Assembly (NCBI RefSeq): GCF_019880585.1
Contig: NZ_JAINVV010000015.1
Span: forward strand, 1 to 64,000
Reading direction: 5' to 3'
Length of the DNA: 64,000 nt
DNA from: Sphingomonas colocasiae
Lineage (GTDB): Bacteria > Pseudomonadota > Alphaproteobacteria > Sphingomonadales > Sphingomonadaceae
Shown here one piece after another: positions 7,318 through 15,505 of this stretch. The notes beneath the pieces were generated by a model, which was given only the letters and a program-made list of their open reading frames with translations, was not told where the DNA came from and made no database searches. Position numbers and translations under genes: made by a program. Each line of letters begins with the position of its first letter. The stretch's first letter is position 1.

Positions 7318-9284
7318 GCATCCAGCGCGTCCGCCAGCATGGCGGCCTGTTCCTCGACGCAAGCGGTGGCCAGATGATGCTGCGCGGCGTCAATCTGGGC
7401 GGCGACTGCAAGGTGCCCTGGCCCGATGGCGGCACGCAGTTCCCCAGCGATTTCTCGGACCATCGGTCGGTCTCGTTCGTCGGCCGCCCCTTTCCGATCG
7501 ACGAGGCGGACGAGCATCTCGGCCGCATCGCCGGCTGGGGCTTCAACACGCTGCGGCTGCTCACCACCTGGGAAGCGGTGGAACATGCCGGCCCCGGCCT
7601 CTACGACGGCGACTATCTCGACTATTTCGCGGAGGTCGCGCGGATCGCGGGTACGCATGGGCTGCACCTGTTCGTCGACTTCCACCAGGATGTATGGAGC
7701 CGCATGTCGGGCGGCGACGGTGCGCCGGGCTGGACCTTCGAGGCGGTGGGGCTGGATTTCACGCGCTTCGACGCGGCCGAGGCCGCGCATGTGATGCAGG
7801 CGCGCTACGACTATGGCAGCGCCGAAAAATTGCAGGCCGCCTATCCCCAGATGAGTTGGGGATCGAATTACCGCCTGCCCGCCAACGGCATCATGTGGTC
7901 GCTCTTCTGGGGCGGCCGGCTGTTCGCGCCCGGCTTCGAGATTGAGGGCGAAACTGTCCAGGACTTTCTGCAGAACCGCTATCTCGGCGCGATGGACCAG
8001 ATCGCGCGCCGCCTGGCCGGCCTGCCCAACGTCATCGGCTTCGACACGCTCAACGAACCCGGCCTGGGCTGGATGGGCGAGGCGCTGAGCTATCGCCATC
8101 TGGCGGCGAGCGAAGCCCGCCCCGATCGTCCGCGCATCGGCCCGGCGCTCGCACCGCTCGACGCGCTGGCGATGGCGCAGGGCCTGCCGGTGACAGTGCC
8201 GGTGCTGACGCGCGATGCCGGCGGCCGTGCGGTGCCGACGGGCACGCGCAGCTTCAACGGGAAGCACGTCCGCATCTGGCGCGACGATGCCCCCTGCCCC
8301 TTCGAGCGCGCGGGCGCCTATCGCATCGATGGCGATGTCGCGGTGCCGATCGACGAGGATCATTTCCGCACGCAAGGCGGGCAGCGGCTGTCGATGCCGG
8401 AGCATGGCTTCGCGCCCTTCTTCCACAAGGTCGCGGCCACGATCCGCCGCCACCGGGCCGACTGGTCGATCTTCGCGGAGATGGATCCCTTCGCCCATGT
8501 CTCGGGCCGCAATTTTCCCGCCGACCTGCCCGAACGGACGGTCAATGCCAGCCATTGGTACGATGTCGGCACGCTGTATCTGAAGCGCTTCGATCCGGAC
8601 GATCATCACGACGTGATGACCGGCACCGCCGAGCGCGGGCTCGAGGCCATCGGCGCGCGCTATCGCGACCAGCTCTCCGCCCTGGCGGGCGAATCCGCTC
8701 ATTTCCCCGGCGGCGCGCCGACGCTGATCGGCGAATTCGGCATTCCCTACGACCTGTCGGAGGGCGAGGCCTATGATCGCTGGGCGCAGGGCGAACGCGA
8801 CGGGCTGTGGGGCCAGCATGAAGCCGCACTGTCGCTGATGTACGACGCGATGGACGCGCTGGGCCTGCACTCGACCCAGTGGAACTATACCGCATCGAAC
8901 CGCAACGACCTGGCGATCGGCGACGGCTGGAACCAGGAGGATCTGTCGATCTTCTCGCGCGACCAGCAGGACGACCCGGCCGATCCTTCTTCAGGCGGCC
9001 GCGCGGTCGCGGGTTTCAGCCGCCCCTATGCGCAGCGGATCCAGGGACGGCTGCGCGGGATGCGCTTCGACCGGACATGCCGGTCGTTCCGCCTCGAATT
9101 CACCGCCGACGCCGCGATCGGCGGCGCGACCGAGATCCATGTGCCGCGTGTCCATTACCCGGCGGGCTTCACCGTCCGCTTCGAAGGCGTGCCGGGCGAT
9201 CTGCACATGTCTCCGGAACGGCAGCGCGTCGCCATCCGCGCGCTGGCGTCGGGCCCGGCCTGGCTGGCGATCGAGCCGGCCTGA
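7314..9284 (+). CDS. GH5 glycoside hydrolase, endoglycosylceramidase/steryl-glucosidase-like
   Basis: 656 aa. A GH5 TIM barrel begins with LRGVNLGGDCKVPWP and GFNTLRLLTTWEAVE. The acid/base glutamate is E248 in FDTLNEPGLGW and the nucleophile is E474 in LIGEFGIPYD; HWYD (414-417) and VDFHQDVWSR are further active-site signatures. The length, the large insertion between the catalytic residues and the small C-terminal beta-sandwich (about 580-656) match endoglycosylceramidase-related enzymes. No signal peptide, so it acts on an intracellular or imported glycolipid or glycoside. Last gene of the PhyH operon. Substrate assignment (glucosylceramide, steryl glucoside or other) is inference. Confidence 0.82.
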   Translation: MSIQRVRQHGGLFLDASGGQMMLRGVNLGGDCKVPWPDGGTQFPSDFSDHRSVSFVGRPFPIDEADEHLGRIAGWGFNTLRLLTTWEAVEHAGPGLYDGDYLDYFAEVARIAGTHGLHLFVDFHQDVWSRMSGGDGAPGWTFEAVGLDFTRFDAAEAAHVMQARYDYGSAEKLQAAYPQMSWGSNYRLPANGIMWSLFWGGRLFAPGFEIEGETVQDFLQNRYLGAMDQIARRLAGLPNVIGFDTLNEPGLGWMGEALSYRHLAASEARPDRPRIGPALAPLDALAMAQGLPVTVPVLTRDAGGRAVPTGTRSFNGKHVRIWRDDAPCPFERAGAYRIDGDVAVPIDEDHFRTQGGQRLSMPEHGFAPFFHKVAATIRRHRADWSIFAEMDPFAHVSGRNFPADLPERTVNASHWYDVGTLYLKRFDPDDHHDVMTGTAERGLEAIGARYRDQLSALAGESAHFPGGAPTLIGEFGIPYDLSEGEAYDRWAQGERDGLWGQHEAALSLMYDAMDALGLHSTQWNYTASNRNDLAIGDGWNQEDLSIFSRDQQDDPADPSSGGRAVAGFSRPYAQRIQGRLRGMRFDRTCRSFRLEFTADAAIGGATEIHVPRVHYPAGFTVRFEGVPGDLHMSPERQRVAIRALASGPAWLAIEPA

Positions 9285-9305
9285 AACGCTTGCGCCGCAC
9301 TCCGC

Positions 9306-10430
9306 CTACAGGCTGGGATCGATCAGATATTTCTCGCCCGTCGCCTTGTTCTGATAGGCTTGGACGACATCGGGCTGCAATGCTTCGGCCAGACCGATGG
9401 TGCGCGTATAATGGCTGGCGAAGGTGGTCTTGAGCTCGTCGAGCACGCGCTGGCGCATCCGCCCGACCACTTCGGGCCCGGCCTTCGCCATGAACGGCGT
9501 CAGCAGCCAGCCGCCCACGCCCCAGGACAGGCCGAAGGTCCGGTCGATGATCGTCGGGCCGGTATCGAGCATGCCGTAGATATAGACCTGTTTCAGGCTG
9601 TTCGATCCGTAGCGGCTGAACGCCGCGCCCCGGCTTGCCACCACTTCCATCGCATGCAGGATCTGGCCCGCGAGCTTGCCGCCGCCGATCGCGTCGAAGC
9701 CCAGCGTCGCGCCGGTCGCCGCGATCGCCTCGACCAGCTTCGCCTCGAAATCGGGGGCACTGCTGTCGACGATCCATTCGGCGCCGATATCGCGCAGGAT
9801 CGCGGCCTGTTCCTCGCGCCGCACGATGTTCACCAGCGGAATGCCGTCGGCCAGGCAGATGCGGTTGAGCATCTGGCCGAGATTGGAGGCGGCGGCGGTA
9901 TGGACGAGCGCCGTGTGCCCTTCCGCCTTCATCGTCTCGGTAAAGCCCAGCGCCGTCAGCGGATTGACGAACAGCGAAGCGCCGTCCGCCGCGCTCGCGC
10001 CTTCGGGAAGCACCACGCAATCGCGCCCGCGCAGCTTGCGATACTGGGTATACATGGCACCGCCGAGCATGCCGACGGTCTTGCCCAGCATGTCAGCAAC
10101 ATTCGCGCCGGCGCGCACGACGACGCCCGCGCCTTCATTGCCGACGGGCATCGATTCGCCCATGCGCGTGCGCACCGCGCCCAGCCGGCGCTCCGGAATC
10201 GTCAAGGTCAGCACCGGCCGTTCGGCGGTGCCGCCCGCGCGCATCGTCGCCATGTCGGCGGGGCCAAGCAGCAGGCCGAGGTCGGACGGGTTGATCGGCG
10301 CCGCCTGCACCTGGACGATCACTTCGTCGGCCTGGGGTTCGGAAAGCGTCACGCTTTCCAGGCTCAGGCGCAGATCACCCTCCTCGGTCACCAGCGACCG
10401 GATTTCCAGGCCCTCGAATGCGTCCGTCAT
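9306..10430 (-). CDS. MDR-family zinc-independent NADPH oxidoreductase
   Basis: 374 aa medium-chain reductase. The N-terminal GroES-like part has the MGESMPVGNEGAGVVVRAG signature; the Rossmann domain (ALVHTAAASNLGQMLNRI, PLVNIVRREEQ) lacks the cysteine cluster of zinc alcohol dehydrogenases, like quinone or enoyl reductases. The start at 10430 (MTDAFEG) has GGAG six bases upstream; the alternative at 10442 is less good. Convergent with the GH5 operon with a short 21-base gap. Substrate unknown. Confidence 0.8.
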   Translation of the reverse strand: MTDAFEGLEIRSLVTEEGDLRLSLESVTLSEPQADEVIVQVQAAPINPSDLGLLLGPADMATMRAGGTAERPVLTLTIPERRLGAVRTRMGESMPVGNEGAGVVVRAGANVADMLGKTVGMLGGAMYTQYRKLRGRDCVVLPEGASAADGASLFVNPLTALGFTETMKAEGHTALVHTAAASNLGQMLNRICLADGIPLVNIVRREEQAAILRDIGAEWIVDSSAPDFEAKLVEAIAATGATLGFDAIGGGKLAGQILHAMEVVASRGAAFSRYGSNSLKQVYIYGMLDTGPTIIDRTFGLSWGVGGWLLTPFMAKAGPEVVGRMRQRVLDELKTTFASHYTRTIGLAEALQPDVVQAYQNKATGEKYLIDPSL

Positions 10431-10577
10431 ATCCGTCTCCATGATCAGTCTCGAATTGCTACTTTCCTCATACGTCACTGACGGGCGAGCGCAAGCGTCG
10501 CGCGCCGGGCCGATCGTGTAGCCATTGGAAGCGGAGCGGATATTGGCGGACATATGGCCGCTCGGCATGATCGGACC

Positions 10578-11063
10578 ATGCCAGCGCAGATCAGCATCAA
10601 TCCCGTCCGCACGCCCGACGATCTGGCCGATGTCGCGGCGCTGTTCCGCGCCTATGCGGCCTCGCTGGACGTCGATCTTGCCTATCAGGATTTCGCCGAC
10701 GAGCTTGCCGGGCTGCCCGGCCGATATGCCCCGCCAATGGGCGCGTTGCTGATCGCGCGGAACGGCGAAGGCGCGCCGCTGGGCTGCATCGCCCTGCGGC
10801 CGATGAAGAACCCGGCGTGCTGCGAGATGAAACGCCTGTTCGTCGCCCCCGCCGGACGCGGCCTGGGCCTGGGGCGACGGCTGGCCGATGCGTTGATCGC
10901 CGTGGCAAAGGAGCTGGGCTATCGCGAAATGTGGCTGGACACGCTGCCGAGCATGGCCGCGGCGCAGAGCCTTTACCGCACGATGGGCTTCGTGGTCGTC
11001 GATCCCTATTATGCGTCTCCCGTCGCCGGCACGCTGTTCATGCGGCGCATGCTGGCGGATTGA
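10578..11063 (+). CDS. GNAT family N-acetyltransferase
   Basis: 161 aa from the ATG at 10578; an in-frame ATG at 10554 would add eight residues and cannot be excluded, since neither has a strong ribosome site. The acetyl-CoA motif A is CEMKRLFVAPAGRGLGLGRRL, followed by the usual LYRTMGF. Transfers an acetyl group to an unidentified amine. Divergent from the MDR reductase. Confidence 0.85.
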   Translation: MPAQISINPVRTPDDLADVAALFRAYAASLDVDLAYQDFADELAGLPGRYAPPMGALLIARNGEGAPLGCIALRPMKNPACCEMKRLFVAPAGRGLGLGRRLADALIAVAKELGYREMWLDTLPSMAAAQSLYRTMGFVVVDPYYASPVAGTLFMRRMLAD

Positions 11064-11140
11064 TGGCGGCGCCCGAACAACGCTTGCTTTCGCCATCGAT
11101 TATTGCAGTCTCCGCGTCCTGATTGCGGGAGGACAAAGCG

Positions 11141-11785
11141 GTGCGGTTTTCGGATCCGGCGGTTGCGGCGGTGTTCGCCGACTATGAACGGCGCGCGGCG
11201 GAGGATGCCGCGCGCATGGCCGCATTGGGTGACGCCGTCGGCGCGCATATCGACGAATTCCTGCTGCCGATCGGCCCCGATACCGGCCGTTTCATCCACA
11301 GCCTGATCCTGGCGAAGCGCCCGGCGCGCATCCTGGAGCTGGGCACCAGCTATGGCTATTCGACGCTGATCCTGGCCGATGCCGCTCGCGAGGTAGGTGG
11401 ACGGCTGATCACCATGGATCTGGCCGATTACAAACAGGCGCATGCCCGCGCGATGATCGGCCGCGCCGGCCTGTCCGACGTCGTCGAGTTCCGGCTGGGC
11501 GACGCGGTGGCGATGATCGCCGAGGATCCCGGACCGTTCGATCTGGTGCTGCTCGATATCTGGAAGGATCTTTACGTCCCCTGCCTGGACGCCTTTCTTC
11601 CCAAGCTTTCGGACGAGGCGATCGTGGTGGCCGACAATATGGTCGAGCCCGTCACCGCGCGCCCGCAGGTCCGCAGATATCGAGAGGCTGTCCGCGCCAT
11701 TCCCGAACTGCAATCGGCGCTGCTGCCGATCGGCAGCGGTATCGAGCTTTCGGTCCGCTGGGCGGCCGGCAACGCCAAGCTGTGA
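11141..11785 (+). CDS. SAM-dependent O-methyltransferase
   Basis: 214 aa. GTG start chosen because GGGAGG lies at 11127-11132, eight bases upstream; a TTG at 11123 would precede that site. SAM motif ILELGTSYGYSTLILADAA, then LITMDLADYKQAHA and DLVLLDIWKDLYVPCLDAF. Same broad family as the gene at 2233 but not a close copy. The last bases overlap the GTG start of the symporter (GTGA at 11782), so the two are co-translated; a methylated product might be transported, but this is speculation. Confidence 0.82.
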   Translation: MRFSDPAVAAVFADYERRAAEDAARMAALGDAVGAHIDEFLLPIGPDTGRFIHSLILAKRPARILELGTSYGYSTLILADAAREVGGRLITMDLADYKQAHARAMIGRAGLSDVVEFRLGDAVAMIAEDPGPFDLVLLDIWKDLYVPCLDAFLPKLSDEAIVVADNMVEPVTARPQVRRYREAVRAIPELQSALLPIGSGIELSVRWAAGNAKL

Positions 11786-13047
11786 TCGCGCGGCTTCAGC
11801 GACTGTCGCGCCGGATCCCCGGCCCCGGCTGGATGATGATCGCGCTGGTGCTGGGTTTCATGGCCGGCACCGCGATCGGCGCGGGCCGTACCGAGGCGAT
11901 CGCCGCTGCGCGGCTGGTGGGCGGCGTCTGGCTCGATGCGCTGCGCATGACGATCGTGCCGCTGGTCTTCGCCCTGGTGGTGACCGGCGTCGCGGACCTT
12001 GCGACGAGCGAGGATCATGCCGATCGCCGGATCGGACGACGCCTGCCGCTGGTGCTGGTCGCCATGCTGTTCATGGCGGGGATCGTCGCGGCGCTGATCG
12101 TGCCGCCGCTGCTGGCGCTGTTCCCGCTTTCACCGGACGTGGTTGCAGGGCTGCGCGCGAACATCCCCACCGCCGCCCCGCCGCCTGCCCCCACCGCCGC
12201 CGAAGCGATCGCCGCGCTGATGCCGATCAATGTCGTCGCGTCCGCAGCGGCGGGCGCGATCGTGCCCATCGTCGTCTTCGCGCTGATCCTGGGCCTCGCG
12301 CTCGGCCGCATCGACCGGCCGCGCGCCGCGGCGACGCTGGCGCCGTTTCGCGGCCTTGCCGATGCGATGGTCGTGATCGTCACCTGGGTGCTGCGCGCCG
12401 CGCCGATCGGCATCTTCGCGCTGGCATTGACGATCGGCGCCACCGCCGGGGCTGGCGCCGCGCTGGCGCTGGGCCATTATATCATGATCCAGGTCGCGGT
12501 CGCGCTGGTGCTGACGGCGATCAGCTATCTGCTGGTGCGCGGTTTCGGCGGCGTGCCGATCTGGCGCTTCGCCCGCGCCATCGCGCCGGCGCAGGCGGTC
12601 GCCGCCGGCACCCAGTCCTCGATCGCCACATTGCCTGCGATGCTCGCCAGCGCCGCGCGTATCGGCGTCGCCGAACGCGACGCGGCGGTGATCCTGCCGC
12701 TGACGGTCGCGGTGTTCAAGGTGACGGCCCCGTCGGGATCCCTGCTGTTCGGCCTGGCGCTCGCCTGGATGACGGGGGTGGAAGTGTCGCCGCTCCAGCT
12801 TGCGGTCGCCATCCCGATCGCCGTGCTTTCGACGCTGACGATCCTGGGCATGCCCGGCGTGGTCAGTTTCTTCGCCGCCGCGACGCCCACCGCGATGGCG
12901 CTGGGCGCGCCGATCGAATTGCTGCCGATCCTGCTGGCGGTGGACACCATTCCGGACATGTTCCGCACCACCGCCAATGTGACCGCCGACGTCGCCGTCA
13001 CCGCCATCGTCGCACCGCCCGGCGAAGCGACCGCGCCGGAATCCTGA
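11782..13047 (+). CDS. DAACS-family dicarboxylate/amino acid:cation symporter
   Basis: 421 aa inner-membrane protein of the GltP/DctA fold with eight or more membrane helices. The re-entrant loop signature AGTQSSIATLPAM corresponds to the serine-rich HP1 of the family. The usual NMDGT of helix 7 is replaced by TAPSGS, so the substrate may not be a classical acidic amino acid. GTG start overlapping the upstream TGA indicates translational coupling to the methyltransferase. Confidence 0.82.
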   Translation: MIARLQRLSRRIPGPGWMMIALVLGFMAGTAIGAGRTEAIAAARLVGGVWLDALRMTIVPLVFALVVTGVADLATSEDHADRRIGRRLPLVLVAMLFMAGIVAALIVPPLLALFPLSPDVVAGLRANIPTAAPPPAPTAAEAIAALMPINVVASAAAGAIVPIVVFALILGLALGRIDRPRAAATLAPFRGLADAMVVIVTWVLRAAPIGIFALALTIGATAGAGAALALGHYIMIQVAVALVLTAISYLLVRGFGGVPIWRFARAIAPAQAVAAGTQSSIATLPAMLASAARIGVAERDAAVILPLTVAVFKVTAPSGSLLFGLALAWMTGVEVSPLQLAVAIPIAVLSTLTILGMPGVVSFFAAATPTAMALGAPIELLPILLAVDTIPDMFRTTANVTADVAVTAIVAPPGEATAPES

Positions 13048-13101
13048 TCCTTCCTGTGCGCCCGGTCACAAACCGGCCGCAAGGAACCTGCCAAATCCCG
13101 T

Positions 13102-13130
13102 CCTGCCCGGCGCGTAACCTGCCGGGCAGG
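13102..13130 (+). terminator. Perfect hairpin before a Shine-Dalgarno site (terminator or leader structure)
   Basis: CCTGCCCGGC (13102-13111), a nine-base loop, then GCCGGGCAGG (13121-13130): a perfect 10-bp stem. It lies 55 bases after the symporter stop, but no T-run follows; instead the ribosome site AGGAGG begins four bases later. It could end the upstream transcript or act in the leader of the small secreted protein. Confidence 0.5.
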
Positions 13131-13144
13131 TAGAGGAGGTCATG

Positions 13145-13408
13145 ATGAACAGGCTTATCTTCCGGTCCGCGGCCGTTTTCGCGATCGGCATTTCCGCCAC
13201 CGCCTATGCCGGCACGGTGGTGACCGGCGGACGCTGCACGCAGACGCAGATGGCGAACAAGCTCACCAAATGCGAAACCAGCAGCTTCACCAACAGCGCC
13301 GGCCAGACCGGCTATAAATGCACCTGCACCGACAAGTTCGTGGCGCTCAATCCCGATCGCGTGGAGAACATCCGCGAGCGCAGCACGCCCGACGTCCGGC
13401 CGCGCTGA
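13145..13408 (+). CDS. Small exported cysteine-containing protein
   Basis: 87 aa. A hydrophobic signal peptide (MNRLIFRSAAVFAIGISATAYA) precedes a mature part of about 65 residues with four cysteines (GGRCTQTQ, LTKCETSS, YKCTCTDK), probably forming periplasmic disulfides. The ribosome site AGGAGG at 13134-13139 is only two bases from the ATG at 13142 but five from the one at 13145, so the latter is chosen. No family recognised. A hairpin sits directly upstream. Confidence 0.75.
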   Translation: MNRLIFRSAAVFAIGISATAYAGTVVTGGRCTQTQMANKLTKCETSSFTNSAGQTGYKCTCTDKFVALNPDRVENIRERSTPDVRPR

Positions 13409-13497
13409 CCGGAATCCGCCCGGAGTAGAGGTACTTATCTGACATATGTTGCACAGTCCGGCGAAATTCAGCAGTCTGGCGCCGGACGTGCACGACA

Positions 13498-14157
13498 ATG
13501 GCTGACGACGCCTTTCTCCGGGCCGATTACGAGCGGCTGCGGCTTACCTTCCAGGCCATGGGCAGCGGCCTGTGGGACTATGACATCGCGAACGACCGGC
13601 TGTTCTGCAATACGCGCTGGTACGAGATATTGGGGCTCGATCCGATGGCCAGCCCGATCACCTCGATCGTCGAATTCCGACGCCATATCCATCCCGAAGA
13701 CGTCGATTCCGCGACCGCCGTCGATTACGACAAAGTGTCGCAATTGATCGCGAGCGACGGGCGCTATCATCACGAATTCAGGATCGTCCGGCCAGACGGC
13801 GAGATCCGTTGGGTGCGTTCGGTCGCCTGCGTCATCCTGGACGGCGCCACGCAGCAGCCGCGCGCGGTGGGCTGCATCACCGACATTACCGAGTTCCAGA
13901 CCGGCAAGGCGAACAACGAGCTGCCGGCGGAACAGCCGATCAGGGCTGCGTCTGCGCCGGAAGCACCGGCAATCAGCGACCGCGAACGCGAATGCCTGCG
14001 CTGGGTCAGCGTGGGCAAGACAGCGTGGGAAACCGCCGTGATCCTGGGCCTCAGCCGGCGCACCATCGAATTTCATCTGAACAACGCGGTGCGGAAACTC
14101 GGCGCCTCCAACAAAGTTCATGCAACGACCACCGCGATTCGCTTGGGGCTGCTCTGA
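13498..14157 (+). CDS. PAS-domain LuxR-type response regulator-like protein
   Basis: 219 aa. A PAS domain fills about residues 10-130 (GSGLWDYDIANDRLFCNTRWYEILG, HPEDVDSATA, RIVRPDGEIRWVRS), followed by a LuxR helix-turn-helix at about 155-215 (SDRERECLRWVSVGKTAWE, TIEFHLNNAVRKLGA). Such proteins sense a small ligand or redox/light signal through PAS and bind DNA directly. No cofactor-binding residue can be assigned. Stands alone; target genes are not evident. Confidence 0.85.
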   Translation: MADDAFLRADYERLRLTFQAMGSGLWDYDIANDRLFCNTRWYEILGLDPMASPITSIVEFRRHIHPEDVDSATAVDYDKVSQLIASDGRYHHEFRIVRPDGEIRWVRSVACVILDGATQQPRAVGCITDITEFQTGKANNELPAEQPIRAASAPEAPAISDRERECLRWVSVGKTAWETAVILGLSRRTIEFHLNNAVRKLGASNKVHATTTAIRLGLL

Positions 14158-14315
14158 ACGCCGCTGTCGCCCGTCGGAGGCGCCGTCACCCAAAAACGCC
14201 GGGCGATCGCATTGTCAATAACAGCCCGGATTCATCGCTGGAGCCCCGTAAAAATGCGAGTTTCGGCCTGATCCACCATCTATGCAGGTGGCTGCATGGT
14301 TAACGAGTAAGTAGC

Positions 14316-14684
14316 GTGACAGACGAGCGTTCGATCACTGTTCTGAAGTCGATCCAGACCGCGCTTCGCGATGCACTGGAATGGGCGGCGCGCTATGGCG
14401 ACGCGTCGATCTGGAACCGGGTCGCCACGACCCTGGGCAGCGTCCGTGCCGAGATCGGCCGGATCGCCGTACATGCCGAACCCTTGACCGATGCCGAAGG
14501 CCCGGCCCCGGCCGGCGGGCGGGCGGACGGCGCGCCTTCGATCGGCGATCTTGCCGAGATGATCCTGGCGGCGCTGGCCTCGGCCGAAGCACTCGGCCGC
14601 GACGACACCGCGCTGATCCTCAACGACGCGCTGATCAGCGTCACCGGCAGGGGCATCTCGCCCGAAGGCTGGCCGCCGGCCTGA
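14316..14684 (+). CDS. Hypothetical protein
   Basis: 122 aa from a GTG start with no strong ribosome site. Sequence is helical and acidic (KSIQTALRDALEWAARYGD, DLAEMILAALASAEALGRD) with a low-complexity Pro/Gly/Ala linker in the middle. No signal peptide, membrane helix or known family. Follows the PAS-LuxR gene after a 158-bp gap. Confidence 0.5.
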   Translation: MTDERSITVLKSIQTALRDALEWAARYGDASIWNRVATTLGSVRAEIGRIAVHAEPLTDAEGPAPAGGRADGAPSIGDLAEMILAALASAEALGRDDTALILNDALISVTGRGISPEGWPPA

Positions 14685-14795
14685 CCTGAGCCGCCACTGC
14701 CCGTCCGCGTCCGCGACGATCGCGATCATCCCTTATCGCGCGGGCTGGCCAGCCGATCACGCCGGCGGACCGGGTTCGCCAGCAGCCACGGGCGG

Positions 14796-15329
14796 TCACC
14801 CCGCTTCTGGTCCCGCCTCTTGCAGATGACGGACAAGGGCCGCGTCGGGCAGCATCTCCAGATCGAGCATCGCGCGATAGGGATCGCCCGGCAGGCCGAG
14901 CACCGCCGCAAAGGCAGGCTCCGTCTTCATGCCCGCGCGCCGCTTCTCCAGCACCGCGCGCCGCAGCCCTTCGCCGCCCAGCGCGAGCAGCCGCTGCTCG
15001 ACGCGGAAATGCCGCCAGCCCTGCTGATCCCTGACCGGAACGGCCTGCCCGAAAATCTCGAACGACCAGCCATGCGACACGAAATCGGCGATGATCGCGC
15101 GTGCGCCGCTTGCCCATTGTCGGATCGCGAAGCCTTCGGCATCGCCGAATGCCTGCCATAAAGCGGCGGCGAAAACGTCAGGCACGGGGCAGTGGCAAAG
15201 GATGTCGATGTCGCTCGTCGCCAGATCGAGCCCCAGCGGCGGCGTGCCGGCGACGTGCGGATCGAAAGCCGACAGCCGCTCCAGCACGCCCGATCGCGCG
15301 ATCGCCTCCCGATAATCCGGCCTCATCAT
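14796..15329 (-). CDS. DUF4269 nucleotidyltransferase-like protein
   Basis: 177 aa. The segment GTPPLGLDLATSDIDILCHC resembles the G-S-D-x-D nucleotidyltransferase-type motif typical of DUF4269. Later family-like stretches are WSFEIFGQAVPVRDQQGWRHF and AFAAVLGLPGDPYRAMLDL. Function of the family is not established. ATG at 15329 or 15326 (MMRPDYRE). Convergent with the hypothetical gene at 14316. Confidence 0.75.
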   Translation of the reverse strand: MMRPDYREAIARSGVLERLSAFDPHVAGTPPLGLDLATSDIDILCHCPVPDVFAAALWQAFGDAEGFAIRQWASGARAIIADFVSHGWSFEIFGQAVPVRDQQGWRHFRVEQRLLALGGEGLRRAVLEKRRAGMKTEPAFAAVLGLPGDPYRAMLDLEMLPDAALVRHLQEAGPEAG

Positions 15330-15505
15330 GGTTCCGCTCTAGCCGAGCAAGGCACGACCCGAAAAGCGCCGGTTCCGGCGCGCGTCATCCTGAGGGTCAA
15401 CGCTTTGTGCCGTTCGGCAAAACCGGCCCTTGTCCGCCGGCGTCGAAGCCCCCTATCACCATGGCGACCGATGGCGGCGACGCTGCGGCGGAAGGATGAG
15501 GGGGG

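Noticed and set aside
7101-8870. 589-codon minus-strand frame opposite the GH5 gene
   Set aside because: Antisense shadow; the plus strand encodes recognisable GH5 catalytic motifs.
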